A stretch of 64,000 nucleotides of DNA from Streptomyces sp. NRRL F-525 (GTDB taxonomy: Bacteria; Actinomycetota; Actinomycetes; Streptomycetales; Streptomycetaceae): assembly GCF_000716605.1 (NCBI RefSeq), contig NZ_JNXE01000009.1, forward strand, positions 124,001 through 188,000. Direction: 5' to 3'. Both the position numbers and the translations under genes were made by a program. The notes under the pieces were generated by a model that was given only the letters and a program-made list of their open reading frames with translations, was not told where the DNA came from and did no database searches. Below are positions 31,869 to 41,746 of this stretch, piece by piece. How positions within the stretch are numbered: position 1 is the stretch's first letter; every line of letters begins with the position of its first letter.

Positions 31869-33497
31869 TCACAGCTTCCGCTGCGCCTCGTACAGGTTCC
31901 GCGGCCTTACGACGCCCGTCGTGCCGTAGAGCTCCAGCCGAGCGTGCAGATCGCCGGTGAAGTCGGGGACGTCGATCTGGTCGAACTCGGTGACCGTGTT
32001 GAGGCCCACCGTGGCGCTGTACGGGGCGAGTTGGTCGATCTTCATCAGGCCGGCGCGGCCGTTGGTGACGCGGATGTTCCAGTGGGTGAAGCGGGCGCCG
32101 AAGAGCGGACCGGCGTTCGCGTCGCCGCCGTGGCGGCCGTCGTTGTTCACCGTGATGTCGGTGCGGACGTTGGCGAAGGGCAGCCCGCGGTGGCTGTCGA
32201 AGGTGCCCATGCGCATGTCGCCGCGCGACCAGACGTTGTACGACGACAGGCCCTCGACGTTGATGCCGTGGAGCTGGGTGTTGGCCGGGGCCGGGACCGT
32301 GCGCTGCTCGATGGTGAAGTCCTCGATGAGGTTGTCGTGCGAGCCCTCGCGGCAGAAGTAGGGGTGGTGGGAGCCCCGGCCGGCCACCGTCGTACCGCGC
32401 AGCGTGCACGCCGAGGCCGCCACCAGGCCGAAGCCGTTGTCGACGTGCCGGACGGTCACGTCGTCGAGCCAGCAGCCGTAGGCGCACTGGAGGACGACGC
32501 CGTTGTAGCCCTTGTCGAGGAGGTGGGGTTGCTGCGGGGTCTCCACCGCCTCCAGGGTGAGGCCTTCGACACCGGACCCCGTCAACTCCTCGACGTGGGT
32601 GGTGAGTTGAGGGTTCCACTCGGGGCGGAGGTCGAGGGGCAGCGGGCGTTCGAGCATCACCTTGCGGCCGTGGACGTGCGCGATACGGACGGGCCATTCG
32701 TAGGGGACGTACGACAGGAGCTTGGTCTTGTCGTCCCAGTAGTACGCCTCGGGGCCGGGGCCGCCGCCCGCCATGTGCTCCAGGAGGGTGTGGGCGGGGT
32801 CGTCGGCGAGGCGGAGCAACACCAGTTCGCCGGGCCGCAGTTGGGAGGCGTCCGCCACCATCACCGTCCACGCGCCCTGCCGGGCCGGTTCGACGGTCGT
32901 CAACTGCCGCCATTCGTCACGCCTGTTGCCGGTCCAGCCCTCGAAGGGCCATGCCTTCGCCCTGATCGCGGCGACCAGGGAGTCCCAACGGGCCGTCGGG
33001 GCAAGCCAGATGAGGCCGCCCGCCCAGGACCAGGACGACTTGTCGCCGCCGTAACGGGAGCCGTAGACGCCGATCAGTTCCGTCAGGTTCTTCGTCGCGT
33101 AGAGCTTCGTACGGTCGCTGCCGGCACCCCTGACCACCACGTTCGAGTGGCCTACGCGGATCACGTCGTCGACGCGGAAGGTGCCGGGCGGGATGAGCAC
33201 CGTGCCACCGCCGGCCCGGCCGGCAGCAGCGATGGCACGGTTGATCGCGGGGGCGGAGTCGGTCATACCGTCCGCCCTGGCGCCGTACGCGCGGACGTCC
33301 AGCACGCGCGGGTGCCGGGGGTGCCGCTGCGCGCCCGCCTTCCCGATGTACGGGATCTGCGGGTGGGTGAAGGGGGTGCGGGTGAACTCCCGCCAGAGGG
33401 AGGGGACTTGGCCGCTCGACCCCCGTTTCGGCAGGGGGACCGCCAAGGCCAGCGTGCTTCCGAGCAAGGTTCGTCTGGTGAGACGGGTGCGGCTCAT
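31869..33497 (-). CDS. Exported right-handed beta-helix (pectate-lyase-like) protein
   Basis: 542 aa from the ATG at 33497. N-terminal twin-arginine type signal (TRLTRRTLLGSTLALAVPL), then an N-terminal pectate-lyase/GH55-like fold: LDVRAYGARADGMTDSAPAI, GGTVLIPPGTFRVDDVI, VVVRGAGSDRTKLY. Successive beta-helix coils follow (VTVRHVDNGFGLVAA; NLIEDFTIEQR; INVEGLSSYNVWSRGD; VNNDGRHGGDANAGPLF). Family members bind or cleave polysaccharides; the substrate is not predictable here. Convergent with the methyltransferase gene, stops only a base apart. Confidence 0.85.
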   Translation of the reverse strand: MSRTRLTRRTLLGSTLALAVPLPKRGSSGQVPSLWREFTRTPFTHPQIPYIGKAGAQRHPRHPRVLDVRAYGARADGMTDSAPAINRAIAAAGRAGGGTVLIPPGTFRVDDVIRVGHSNVVVRGAGSDRTKLYATKNLTELIGVYGSRYGGDKSSWSWAGGLIWLAPTARWDSLVAAIRAKAWPFEGWTGNRRDEWRQLTTVEPARQGAWTVMVADASQLRPGELVLLRLADDPAHTLLEHMAGGGPGPEAYYWDDKTKLLSYVPYEWPVRIAHVHGRKVMLERPLPLDLRPEWNPQLTTHVEELTGSGVEGLTLEAVETPQQPHLLDKGYNGVVLQCAYGCWLDDVTVRHVDNGFGLVAASACTLRGTTVAGRGSHHPYFCREGSHDNLIEDFTIEQRTVPAPANTQLHGINVEGLSSYNVWSRGDMRMGTFDSHRGLPFANVRTDITVNNDGRHGGDANAGPLFGARFTHWNIRVTNGRAGLMKIDQLAPYSATVGLNTVTEFDQIDVPDFTGDLHARLELYGTTGVVRPRNLYEAQRKL

Positions 33498-33607
33498 GTA
33501 CGTACGTCCTCCCACGCGGCTCTTCATGGATGTGAACGACGTTCAGAAATGTGCTGGCGGTGAGCATGCCACGACGCCCTCGCGCAGCGAAAGGGGTCAG
33601 TACGAGA

Positions 33608-34120
33608 TCAGTTGGTCGGGCGCTGGGTCAGATTCGTGAACGCGTCCAGATTCCGCGTCGACTCGCCCCGCGACACCCGCCACGCGTACTCCTTGCGGAT
33701 CGCGGAGGCGAAGCCCAGTTCCAGGAGGGTGTTGAAGCTGCCGTCGGCGGCTTCCAGGACCTGGCCGAGGAGGCGGTCGATCTCGGCCTCGGTGACGGCG
33801 GCCAGCGGCAGCCGGCCGGTGACGTACACGTCGCCGAGCTGATCGACGGCGTAACTCACGCCGTACAGCTTGAGGTTGCGCTCCAGGAGCCAGCGGTGGA
33901 CGCCGGTCTCGTTCTCGTCGGGGTGGCGGATGACGAAGGCGTTGAGCGAGAGGGAGTGACGGCCGACGAGGAGGGAGAGGGTCGTCGACAGCTTGCGGGT
34001 GCCGGGGAGTTGGACGACGAACGCGCCGGACTCCGGGCGCTCCCAGGCGAGTTCGGCGCCCTTGAGGAAACCCTCGATGACCTGCGCCGCCCGCTCCTGG
34101 TCCGCTGCTGCCTCACCCAT
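33608..34120 (-). CDS. YbjN domain-containing protein
   Basis: 170 aa, YbjN/T3SS-chaperone-like fold ([67 protein letters not shown]). Conserved neighbour of mshA in actinobacteria. It overlaps the end of mshA by 8 nt, so the two are coupled. No catalytic residues known; function unclear. Confidence 0.88.
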   Translation of the reverse strand: MGEAAADQERAAQVIEGFLKGAELAWERPESGAFVVQLPGTRKLSTTLSLLVGRHSLSLNAFVIRHPDENETGVHRWLLERNLKLYGVSYAVDQLGDVYVTGRLPLAAVTEAEIDRLLGQVLEAADGSFNTLLELGFASAIRKEYAWRVSRGESTRNLDAFTNLTQRPTN

Positions 34121-35450
34121 GGTGCGAGCGTACGTGACGGCGGTGGGCCTGCGCCGCCGCCGTGTAGACGTCCGCCGTGGCGGCGGCCGCGGTGTCCCAG
34201 CCGAAGCACTGCGCGTGCCGGGCGGCGGCCTCGCCCATGCGGGTCGCGCGGTGCGGGTCGTCGGCGAGATCGCGCAGCACGCGCGCGTAGGCGGCGGGGT
34301 CGTGGCCCTGGACCAGGAAGCCGGTCTCGCCGTCGCGCACGGCTACCGGGAGGCCGCCGACCGAGGCCGCGAGCACCGGCGTACCGGCCGCCTGCGCCTC
34401 TATGGCGACCAGCCCGAACGACTCGCTGTACGACGGCATGACCAGCACGGACGCGGCCCGGAACCAGTCCGCGAGCTGCTCCTGCCCGACCGGCGGCCGG
34501 AACCGTACGACGTCCGCGATGCCGAGCCGCGCGGCCAGTTTCTGCAGGCCCTCCGGCTTGGCGAGGCCGCTGCCGCTGGGGCCGCCGACGACGGGCACGA
34601 CGATGTTCGAGCGCAGCTCGGGCCGCTCGTCCAGCAGCACCGCCACCGCGCGAAGCAGCACGTCCGGCGCCTTCAGGGGCTGGATGCGGCCCGCGAAGAG
34701 CGGGATGAGCGCGTCCTGGGGCAGGCCGAGTCGGGCGCGGGCGGCGGCGCGGCCGTCCGCCGGGCGGAAGCGTTCGAGGTTCACGCCGGGGTGGACCACG
34801 GCGACCTTGGCGGGGTCGGCCGCGTAGTGCCGTACGAGTTCGTCGGCCTCCTCCGCCGTGTTGGCGATGAGGCGGTCGGCGGCGGCGACGATCTGGGTCT
34901 CGCCGATGACGCGGGCGGCCGGTTCGGGGGTGTCGCCGTCGGCCAGGCTGGCGTTCTTGACCTTGGCCATGGTGTGCATGGCGTGCACGAGGGGGACGCC
35001 CCAGCGCTGGGCGGCGAGCCAGCCGACGTGGCCGGAGAGCCAGTAGTGCGAGTGGACGAGGTCGTAGTACCCGGGGCGGTGACCGGCCCACGCCTGCATC
35101 ACTCCGTGCGTGAACGCGCAGAGCTGGGCGGGGAGTTCCTCCTTGGCGAGGCCCTCGTACGGGCCCGCGTCGACGTGCCGGACGAGCACGCCGGGTGCCA
35201 GCTCGACGGTCGGGGGGAGGGCGGCCGTGGTGGCCCGCGTGAAGATCTCCACCTCGATGTTGATCGCGGCGAGGCGCTGCGCGAGCTCCACGATGTAGAC
35301 GTTCATGCCCCCGGCGTCGCCCGTGCCGGGCTGGTGCAGCGGTGACGTGTGCACGGAGAGCATGGCGACCCGGCGGGGCTTGCGGTGCAGCCGCAGCCGC
35401 GCGGACGAGGCCGCAGAACGCCGGCCGAGCCTGCTGCCGTACTGGCTCAC
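34113..35450 (-). CDS. mshA: D-inositol-3-phosphate glycosyltransferase (mycothiol synthesis)
   Basis: 445 aa GT4 glycosyltransferase transferring GlcNAc from UDP-GlcNAc to 1L-inositol 1-phosphate, the first step to mycothiol. Signatures: [20 protein letters not shown] and [13 protein letters not shown] (acceptor site), [35 protein letters not shown], and the E-x7-E nucleotide-sugar motif [20 protein letters not shown]. The start is GTG at 35450 with GAGGAGG upstream; further in-frame upstream sequence is not MshA-like. Confidence 0.96.
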   Translation of the reverse strand: MSQYGSRLGRRSAASSARLRLHRKPRRVAMLSVHTSPLHQPGTGDAGGMNVYIVELAQRLAAINIEVEIFTRATTAALPPTVELAPGVLVRHVDAGPYEGLAKEELPAQLCAFTHGVMQAWAGHRPGYYDLVHSHYWLSGHVGWLAAQRWGVPLVHAMHTMAKVKNASLADGDTPEPAARVIGETQIVAAADRLIANTAEEADELVRHYAADPAKVAVVHPGVNLERFRPADGRAAARARLGLPQDALIPLFAGRIQPLKAPDVLLRAVAVLLDERPELRSNIVVPVVGGPSGSGLAKPEGLQKLAARLGIADVVRFRPPVGQEQLADWFRAASVLVMPSYSESFGLVAIEAQAAGTPVLAASVGGLPVAVRDGETGFLVQGHDPAAYARVLRDLADDPHRATRMGEAAARHAQCFGWDTAAAATADVYTAAAQAHRRHVRSHHG

Positions 35451-35639
35451 GTGGCGTTCCTCCTCGCTGCGGGCATGCCTGAGGGAGGGTGTGGGGTTCC
35501 CTCCAAGGAGGCCAACATCGGGGGGCCGGATTCTCATTCCGGCGCATGAGGATTTTACCCAGCCATTGCCGGGTTTCGCTCAACCGTTCGAGGGTGCGAC
35601 GCGTTGGCTCCCTTCCGTGCGTTGCCTCCCGTCCGCCGG

Positions 35640-36164
35640 TCAGCCCATCGGCGACGTCGCGAAGGCGTGCCAGTACGCGGCCGCACGTCCGGTCTGCTTG
35701 AGCAACCGGGCCGGTTCGGGCGCGGCGGGCCATATCTGGAGCAGGTACCGCTCGTCGGTCGGCGGCTCGTCGTCCTCCCGGACGTCCTTGCTCCGGCCCG
35801 CGTCCATGCCGACGGCGGAGTACCGCACGCGGTAGTCGCGCTCCTCCAGCTCCAACTCCCACCGCTTCTTCCCGTTCCACTGCCGAAGCACCGTCTCCTG
35901 CGACACCGGCCGGAACGGGACCTCGACGATCTCCTCCCACGACTCGTCCGGCTCGGGCCGACTGTCGTGCAGCTCGGCGGTGAAGTCGACGCCGCCGATA
36001 CGCAGACCGGTCAGCAGCAACAGCGCCCCGCCCGTCCCGCCGCCGCAGAGCCCGACGCCCTCCTGCCCGGCGAAGGCGTCGTGCAGGTCGCAGTCGGCCT
36101 CGCCGCTCGCCACGAATACCTGGCCGTAGTCGACATGCACTTCGTCGCTGACAAGCACCTTCAT
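35640..36164 (-). CDS. Conserved hypothetical protein
   Basis: 174 aa from the ATG at 36164 (MKVLVSDEVHVDYGQVFVAS). Mostly beta structure with two Cys (ADCDLHDAFAGQEGVGLCGG), a GGTGGALLLLTGLRIGGVDF segment and a central SQETVLRQWNGKKRWELELE. It resembles actinobacterial proteins seen beside mshA but I cannot assign a fold. No signal peptide or membrane helix; likely cytoplasmic. Confidence 0.7.
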   Translation of the reverse strand: MKVLVSDEVHVDYGQVFVASGEADCDLHDAFAGQEGVGLCGGGTGGALLLLTGLRIGGVDFTAELHDSRPEPDESWEEIVEVPFRPVSQETVLRQWNGKKRWELELEERDYRVRYSAVGMDAGRSKDVREDDEPPTDERYLLQIWPAAPEPARLLKQTGRAAAYWHAFATSPMG

Positions 36165-36291
36165 CGGTCCCGCCCCACCCTCGATCGACTTGATCTCCGA
36201 TCCTGCCAGGCGGCACTGACAACGGGCCGGGCCATGGCCGAGGACAGCCGCGGCCGACGCCCCTCGCCCCGCGCCGCCTACCCTCGTAGGC

Positions 36292-37104
36292 ATGACAGCC
36301 CGCGCAGCCACCCGCCCCGTAGGAACGGTGACGCGCGGCACCACCAACCCCAACCGCCTGCGCCGCATGGACCGCTGGATCGCGGCGACGCACGGCGCCG
36401 AGCTGCGGCGGGCCGCCGATCCCGTCGCCGTCGACCTGGGCTACGGCGCCGCGCCCTGGACGGCCGTAGAACTGCTGGAACGCCTCCGTACCGTCGCCCC
36501 GCACGCGCGCGTGGTCGGTGTCGAGATCGAACCGGCGCGGGTCGCGGCGGCGAAACCGTACGAGCGGGAGGGGCTTGCGTTCCGGCACGGGGGGTTCGAG
36601 ATCCCGGTGCCGCAACGGCCGCTGCTGATCCGCGCGGCGAACGTGCTGCGGCAGTACGACGAGGCGCAGGTCGCCGACGTGTGGGCGCGGCTGTGCGGGC
36701 GGCTCGCGCCGGCCGGCGGGGGCTCCCGGGGCGGGCTGCTCGTCGAGGGGACCTGTGACGAGATCGGGCGGCGGCACGTGTGGGTCGCGCTCGGGCCGGA
36801 AGGACCGCGCACGGTCACCTTCGCGACGCGGCTCGGCTCCCTGGAGCGGCCGTCCGACCTCGCCGAACGGCTCCCGAAGGCCCTCATCCACCGCAACGTC
36901 CCCGGCGAACCGGTGCACGCCTTCCTCCGCGACTTCGACCGCGCGTGGGCCGCCGCCGCGCCCTACGCCTCCTACGGCGCCCGCCAGCGCTGGATCCGCG
37001 CGGTGCGGGATCTCACCGCCGACTGGCCGGTGACGGACGGACCGGCGCGCTGGCGGCAGGGCGAAGTGACCGTGGCCTGGGGGGCGTTGGCCCCGCGCGG
37101 GTGA
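36292..37104 (+). CDS. Class I SAM-dependent methyltransferase
   Basis: 270 aa. N-terminal segment GTVTRGTTNPNRLRRMDRWI, SAM motif VAVDLGYGAAPWTAVELL, motif II ARVVGVEIEPARV, later LLIRAANVLRQYDEAQV and LLVEGTCDEIGRRHVWV. The GTxxxxTNPNRLRR start is characteristic of a conserved streptomycete family of unknown substrate. Divergent from the 174-aa gene. Confidence 0.85.
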   Translation: MTARAATRPVGTVTRGTTNPNRLRRMDRWIAATHGAELRRAADPVAVDLGYGAAPWTAVELLERLRTVAPHARVVGVEIEPARVAAAKPYEREGLAFRHGGFEIPVPQRPLLIRAANVLRQYDEAQVADVWARLCGRLAPAGGGSRGGLLVEGTCDEIGRRHVWVALGPEGPRTVTFATRLGSLERPSDLAERLPKALIHRNVPGEPVHAFLRDFDRAWAAAAPYASYGARQRWIRAVRDLTADWPVTDGPARWRQGEVTVAWGALAPRG

Positions 37105-37286
37105 ATCCGGTTGCGGGTTCGGCCTGCGGGGAACGATCTCCGGCGGCCGTTCGTCACAGCTCATGACCTGGAAGGAAAGGAGAGAAGTACGGGAAGTACT
37201 ACCTCTGTCGTTTTCTGTAGGGACATGGCACGATCCCCCAGGCATCCGTAAGTTACTGACGGTCAATCAGATCTGGGGGCAGGGGT

Positions 37287-38372
37287 ATGGGAGCGGGCAG
37301 GCGAGCTCTGATCACGACGGCCATCACGGTCGTCTGCGCGGTCACCGTCCTCGCGGCACCCGGCACGGCGTTCGCGAGTCCGACGCCGACTCCGACGGCG
37401 ACGCCTTCGACGACCGCGTCCCCAACCCCCGTGACCAACAAGGACCTTGAGGCCGTACGCGAGAAGCTGGACGCGCTCTACCACGACGCGGCCGTCGCCA
37501 CGGACGCGTACAACGCGGCCGAGGAGAAGTCCCAGAAGCAGTCCGCGGAGATCGTGGAGCTGGCCAAGAAGATCGTCAAGGGCCAGGAGAAACTGGACGA
37601 GTTGAAGGACCGCGCCGGTGCCGCGGCCCGCTCCCAGTACCGTACGGGCGGGCTCCCGGACGAGGCGCAGCTGCTGCTGAGCGACAACCCGCAGGCGTTC
37701 CTGGACGGTACGGGCCGGGTGCTCCAGGGCCAGCGCGCCACCAAGGGCCTGATCGCCGAACTGACCCGCACCCAGCAGGACTTGAAGCAGTACACCGCCG
37801 ACGCCTCCGCCCAGTGGCAGCAGTTGGAGAAGAACCGCCAGGCCAAGGCCGCCGCCCAGAAGAAGGTCACGACCCAGATCGCGGCGGCCGAGAAGCTCGA
37901 GTCCCAGCTGGAGAAGCAGGAGAAGGAGCGGCTGGCCAAGCTGGAGCAGCAGGCCGCGCTGAAGGCGCAGACCGCCTGGCTCGACACCGGCGCCCTCAAG
38001 GACGCCACCGGCACGGCGTCCGCGGCGGGCAAGGCCGCGGTGGCCTACGCGACGGCCCAGCTCGGCAAGCCGTACGAGTGGGGCGCCGAGGGCCCGTCGA
38101 CGTACGACTGCTCGGGGCTGACCTCGCAGGCCTGGGCGAGCGCGGGCGACCCGATCCCGCGCACCTCGCAGGAGCAGTGGAAGCAGCTCCCGCACGTCGC
38201 CGTGAAGGACATGCGCCCCGGCGACCTCATCATCTACTTCGACGACGCCAGCCATGTCGCCATGTACATCGGCGACGGCGCGATCATCCACGCCCCGCGG
38301 CCGGGGCGGACGGTGACGGTCGCGGGGGCGGGTTCGATGCCGATATTGGGTGTTGTGCGACCGGATGCGTAA
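37287..38372 (+). CDS. Secreted NlpC/P60 peptidoglycan endopeptidase
   Basis: 361 aa. Signal peptide MGAGRRALITTAITVVCAVT … GTAFAS, a Pro/Thr stretch (PTPTPTATPSTTASPTP), a long coiled coil (~50-235, rich in K/E/Q/A) and the NlpC/P60 domain (~250-361): catalytic Cys in YDCSGLTSQAW, His in DDASHVAMYIGDG and the polar residue after AIIHAPRPG. It cleaves peptide stems of the wall; the coiled coil probably holds it inactive, as in RipA/CwlO proteins. No riboswitch identified in the 180-nt leader. Confidence 0.94.
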   Translation: MGAGRRALITTAITVVCAVTVLAAPGTAFASPTPTPTATPSTTASPTPVTNKDLEAVREKLDALYHDAAVATDAYNAAEEKSQKQSAEIVELAKKIVKGQEKLDELKDRAGAAARSQYRTGGLPDEAQLLLSDNPQAFLDGTGRVLQGQRATKGLIAELTRTQQDLKQYTADASAQWQQLEKNRQAKAAAQKKVTTQIAAAEKLESQLEKQEKERLAKLEQQAALKAQTAWLDTGALKDATGTASAAGKAAVAYATAQLGKPYEWGAEGPSTYDCSGLTSQAWASAGDPIPRTSQEQWKQLPHVAVKDMRPGDLIIYFDDASHVAMYIGDGAIIHAPRPGRTVTVAGAGSMPILGVVRPDA

Positions 38373-38654
38373 TACGTCCGATTGATGAGCAGGGGGCAGC
38401 CGGTGACCCGGGCCACGTGACCTGGCGCACGCACCCTCCGCGCCAAACACCCGCCCGGCGTGACCTTCGTCATCCCCGGGTAAGAGCCACCCTGCCCAAC
38501 TGCCGTACGGATCACGGCATATGACAGTGGCCGCCTGCCAGGCGACCTGTCTCACACCATTCCTTTACGGCGCCCACTACCGCTATGGTCCCCGTCGGTG
38601 GGTCGAGGTCCCTCGCCCCGCCGTGCCCTCGGGGGGAGGGAAGGAACCAGGACG

Positions 38655-40100
38655 ATGCCCGCACCCATACCGCGGCAGAGAGCGGTCCCGGCCGCGGAAA
38701 GTGGTCAGGCGCAGACCGGGCCCGCGATCGGCGGCCCCTCCGGAGACAGTTCCGGAGCCGGCACCGGAGACAGCTCCGCGGCCACCTCCACGGCCGTGCC
38801 CGAAGCCGTGTCCGAAGCCACGGAGGCTCCGCGCCCGCAGGACACGGCCGACGACGGCAAGGCGGACGACCGCCCGGCCGGCGCCGAGCCCCGCGCTGCC
38901 CACGCCCACGGCACCCCCGCCGGTCACCTCACCCTGCTGATGATCGAGGACGACCCCGGCGGCTCCCCCGTCGTACCCGAGCTGCTCGACCCGACCGGCA
39001 AGCCGATCCGGGTCCGCACCGCCCGCAACCTCACCGAGGCCGAGCGGCTGCTCACGGACGACGTGCACTGCATCCTGCTGGACCTCGCGCTGCCCGCCCC
39101 CGCCCGGGCCGCGGACGGCACCGACGACGAGCTGGCCGTACTCAAGCACGTACTACGTCTCGCCCCGCACCACGCCGTCCTCGCCCTCACCGCGTCCGGC
39201 GACACCGGGCGCGGCGCCGAGGCGGTCCTCGCGGGCGCCCAGGACTACCTCTTCCGCGACGAGCTGGACGGCCGGCTGCTGAGCCGCGCGATCCGCTACG
39301 CCGTGGAGCGGAAGCGCTCCGACCGCGCCGAGCGCAAGCTCACCGAGTCCAAGCTGCGCGCCCAGGAGAACGCCCGCCTCGAACGCGGCCTGCTGCCCAC
39401 CCCCCTCCTGGAGGGCTCCCCGCTGCGCTTCGCCGCCCGCTACCGCCCCGGCCGCTCCCGCGCGCTGCTCGGCGGCGACTTCTACGACACCGTGCGCACC
39501 CCCGACGGCACGGTGCACGCGATGATCGGCGACGTCTGCGGCCACGGCCCCGACGAGGCCGCGCTCGGCGTGGAACTCCGCATCGCCTGGCGCGCGTTGA
39601 CCCTGGCGGGCCTCTGCGGCGACCAGTTGCTCGGCACGCTGCAGCAGGTCCTGGAGCACGAGCGCGCCGACGACGAGATCTTCGCGACGCTCTGCACGGT
39701 CGACATCGCCCCCGACGGCCGCCGCGCGGGCCTCTGCCTGGCCGGCCACCCGTCCCCGCTGCTGGCCCGCCCCGGCCGCCCGGCCGAACTCCTCCCCTAC
39801 GACAACAACGGCCCCGCCCTCGGCCTGCTCCCCGGCGCCCGCTGGCCCCGGATGCAGGTCGAACTGGGCGCCGAGTGGAGCCTGATGCTCTACACCGACG
39901 GCCTGATCGAGGGCCGGGTCGGAGAAGGCCGCCGCGAACGCCTCGGCCAGGACGGCATGGTGGCGATGGTCCGCCGCCAGCTCGCCGAGGGCCTGCGGGG
40001 CGAGGAACTGCTCCGGGCCGCGGTCAACGAGGTCCGCGACCTCAACGGCGGCGAGCTCACGGACGACGTGGCGGTACTGATGCTGGACCGGACGCCGTAG
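38655..40100 (+). CDS. Receiver-PP2C phosphatase (SpoIIE/RsbU type)
   Basis: 481 aa from the ATG at 38655 (GGAGGGAAGGAACCAG upstream). A disordered acidic/Ser/Ala N-terminus (~1-90) is followed by a receiver domain (~93-215) with LLMIEDDPGG and the phosphorylatable Asp in HCILLDLALP, a linker coiled coil (ERKLTESKLRAQENARLERGLLP) and a PP2C/SpoIIE domain (~250-480) with metal-site motifs LGGDFYDTVR, AMIGDVCGHGPDEA, LYTDGLIEGR and LTDDVAVLML. It likely dephosphorylates an anti-anti-sigma factor in a partner-switching pathway in response to a histidine kinase. Confidence 0.92.
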   Translation: MPAPIPRQRAVPAAESGQAQTGPAIGGPSGDSSGAGTGDSSAATSTAVPEAVSEATEAPRPQDTADDGKADDRPAGAEPRAAHAHGTPAGHLTLLMIEDDPGGSPVVPELLDPTGKPIRVRTARNLTEAERLLTDDVHCILLDLALPAPARAADGTDDELAVLKHVLRLAPHHAVLALTASGDTGRGAEAVLAGAQDYLFRDELDGRLLSRAIRYAVERKRSDRAERKLTESKLRAQENARLERGLLPTPLLEGSPLRFAARYRPGRSRALLGGDFYDTVRTPDGTVHAMIGDVCGHGPDEAALGVELRIAWRALTLAGLCGDQLLGTLQQVLEHERADDEIFATLCTVDIAPDGRRAGLCLAGHPSPLLARPGRPAELLPYDNNGPALGLLPGARWPRMQVELGAEWSLMLYTDGLIEGRVGEGRRERLGQDGMVAMVRRQLAEGLRGEELLRAAVNEVRDLNGGELTDDVAVLMLDRTP

Positions 40101-40122
40101 CTCCGACGCCTCGGCCGGGGCT

Positions 40123-40455
40123 TCAGCGGCCGCCGTTGTACGGGCCGTAGGGGCCGTCGCTGCTGGAGCCGCCCTTTCGGCCGAAGCCGCCACCGGAGAC
40201 CTGGCGCAGGGCGGGGCGGACGTCGACGAAGAAGACGATGGTGGCGACCAGACCCGCGAGCTGGAGGAACAGCATCGGGATCAGCAGATTCACCGCGACC
40301 GCGATACCGAGGATGATCAGCCAGAAGCCCTTGTTCTGCTTACTGGCCGCCCGGTACGCGTCATCGCGGAAGAGCAGGGCCATGACCAGCGCCACCACAG
40401 CCAGAACCAGCATGGCGAGATAGAGCAGCCCCAGAAAACTCGAGAAGCCCTGCAT
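40123..40455 (-). CDS. DUF2516 family membrane protein
   Basis: About 110 aa (MQGFSSFLGLLYLAMLVLAV …), two to three membrane helices and a Gly/Ser/Tyr-rich cytoplasmic tail (SGGGFGRKGGSSSDGPYGPY). A GTG at 40473 could add six residues. It lies downstream of the HbhA-like gene, the order XRE-hbhA-DUF2516 being shared with mycobacteria (Rv0474-0476, from memory). Function unknown. Confidence 0.85.
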   Translation of the reverse strand: MQGFSSFLGLLYLAMLVLAVVALVMALLFRDDAYRAASKQNKGFWLIILGIAVAVNLLIPMLFLQLAGLVATIVFFVDVRPALRQVSGGGFGRKGGSSSDGPYGPYNGGR

Positions 40456-40520
40456 CAGCACAACGTCCACCACCCGACTCGGCTTGTTCCTACGCGATTA
40501 CCGTACCCGCTACACCGACA

Positions 40521-40553
40521 ACGGGTCGGGCACTCCTGGAGTGCCCGACCCGT
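40521..40553 (-). terminator. Terminator after the HbhA-like gene
   Basis: 14-bp perfect stem ACGGGTCGGGCACT / AGTGCCCGACCCGT, loop CCTGG, 20 nt after the stop codon. Confidence 0.88.
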
Positions 40554-40572
40554 CACCGATCACCCGTACGTG

Positions 40573-41226
40573 TCACTTCGCGGGCGGGGTGGTCTTCTTC
40601 GCGGCGGTGGTCTTGCGGGCCGGGGCCTTCTTCGCGGCGGCGGGCTTCTTCGCCGGGGCGGCCGGGGCCGGGGTCTCGGCCTTCACCACGACGGGCTCGG
40701 CCACGGGCGCCGGCGTCGGGTCGGGCTCGACGGCGACGGCCAGCTCCTCGATCTCGTCGGCGGCCTCGCCGCGCCAGGTCTTCACGGCCTGCTCGCCGTG
40801 CTCGGCGACCTTCTCGTACGCCTCACGGGCCTTGACGGCGTACTCGGCGGCGACGCCGACACCGCGCAGCGCGAAGTCCTGGGCGGACTCGCCGAACTTC
40901 TTCAGGTCGGCGTCGAGGTTGCTGCTGAGCTTCTTGAGGTCACCGTCGAGGCTGGTGATGAACTCGTTGACCTTGGTCTGGAAGGTCTCCTGCGCCTCCT
41001 TGGCCTTGGCACCGGCCTCCTTGGCACGGGCGGCGGCCTTCTCCTGCACGGCCTTCGGGTCGGTGCCGCGCACGGCGTCGATCCGGGCCGGCGCCTCGGC
41101 ACGCAGCTGCTCGACCAGGCCGGGCACCTTCTTGGCCTGCTGGAGCGCGAGGTCGGCGGTGCCGGCGGCGAAGTAGAGGGGGGTGGGGTCGCTCAGGGTC
41201 TTGCGCAGGTCATCGGTGATGGCCAT
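40573..41226 (-). CDS. Heparin-binding hemagglutinin-like coiled-coil protein
   Basis: 217 aa. An N-terminal segment MAITDDLRKTLSDPTPLYFA and helical coiled coil (~20-150), an acidic/Pro linker, and a C-terminal Lys/Ala/Pro tail of histone H1/HbhA type (KKPAAAKKAPARKTTAAKK). In mycobacteria HbhA binds heparan sulfate and has been linked to lipid bodies or the cell pole; in a saprophyte a surface, lipid-inclusion or DNA role is equally possible. Downstream of the XRE regulator (58-nt gap). Confidence 0.85.
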   Translation of the reverse strand: MAITDDLRKTLSDPTPLYFAAGTADLALQQAKKVPGLVEQLRAEAPARIDAVRGTDPKAVQEKAAARAKEAGAKAKEAQETFQTKVNEFITSLDGDLKKLSSNLDADLKKFGESAQDFALRGVGVAAEYAVKAREAYEKVAEHGEQAVKTWRGEAADEIEELAVAVEPDPTPAPVAEPVVVKAETPAPAAPAKKPAAAKKAPARKTTAAKKTTPPAK

Positions 41227-41284
41227 GGTGATGGTCCTCCCGGTTGCTATCAGCTGAGGGTTTTGTGTTGTGTACGTCCGCGGG

Positions 41285-41716
41285 TCAGCCGGCGGTCTCG
41301 TGCGGCGCGGCACCGTCGCCGCCGTCGGCGACACCGGGGTCGATGCCCTCGCCCCCGTCGGCGATCTCGAACCCGTTCTCCTTGCGGAAGGACTCGTAGA
41401 TCTGAAGCAGCACCTGCTTCTGCCGTTCGGTGAGCGTGGGATCGGCGAGGATGACGGCACGCGTCTCGACCTCGTCCCGGTCCCGCTCGGCGTCGAGGAT
41501 GCCGGCTCGCACGTACAGCGTCTCGGCGGAGATCCGCAGCGCCTTGGCGACCTGCTGCAACACCTCCGCGCTCGGCTTGCGCAGCCCGCGCTCGATCTGG
41601 CTCAGATACGGATTCGACACCCCGGCGGCATCGGCGAGCTGCCGCAGAGACAGCTGCGCGTTGCGCCGCTGCTCACGCAGATACTCCCCGAGATTGCCGA
41701 CGTTGAGCGTTGCCAT
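41285..41716 (-). CDS. XRE-family transcriptional regulator
   Basis: 143 aa. N-terminal HTH (~8-65: LGEYLREQRRNAQLSLRQLA, DAAGVSNPYLSQIERGLRKP), a C-terminal helical region with TLTERQKQVLLQIYESFRKE and an acidic tail. ATG at 41716. The perfect palindrome 31-50 nt upstream of its start suggests autoregulation. Conserved upstream of hbhA genes in actinobacteria, so it probably controls the operon. Confidence 0.93.
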   Translation of the reverse strand: MATLNVGNLGEYLREQRRNAQLSLRQLADAAGVSNPYLSQIERGLRKPSAEVLQQVAKALRISAETLYVRAGILDAERDRDEVETRAVILADPTLTERQKQVLLQIYESFRKENGFEIADGGEGIDPGVADGGDGAAPHETAG

Positions 41717-41746
41717 GCCTCCACCTTGCACCAGCTCCGCTAACTA

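Noticed and set aside
33856..37266. Frame of more than 1100 codons on the minus strand across mshA and two other genes
   Set aside because: Arg/Pro/Ala-rich nonsense composition, no domains, and it overlaps well-supported genes in other frames.
37230..37286. CCCCCAG…CTGGGGG hairpin before the NlpC/P60 gene, considered as a ydaO-type c-di-AMP riboswitch
   Set aside because: Only a 7-bp stem; the conserved riboswitch core motifs are not visible.
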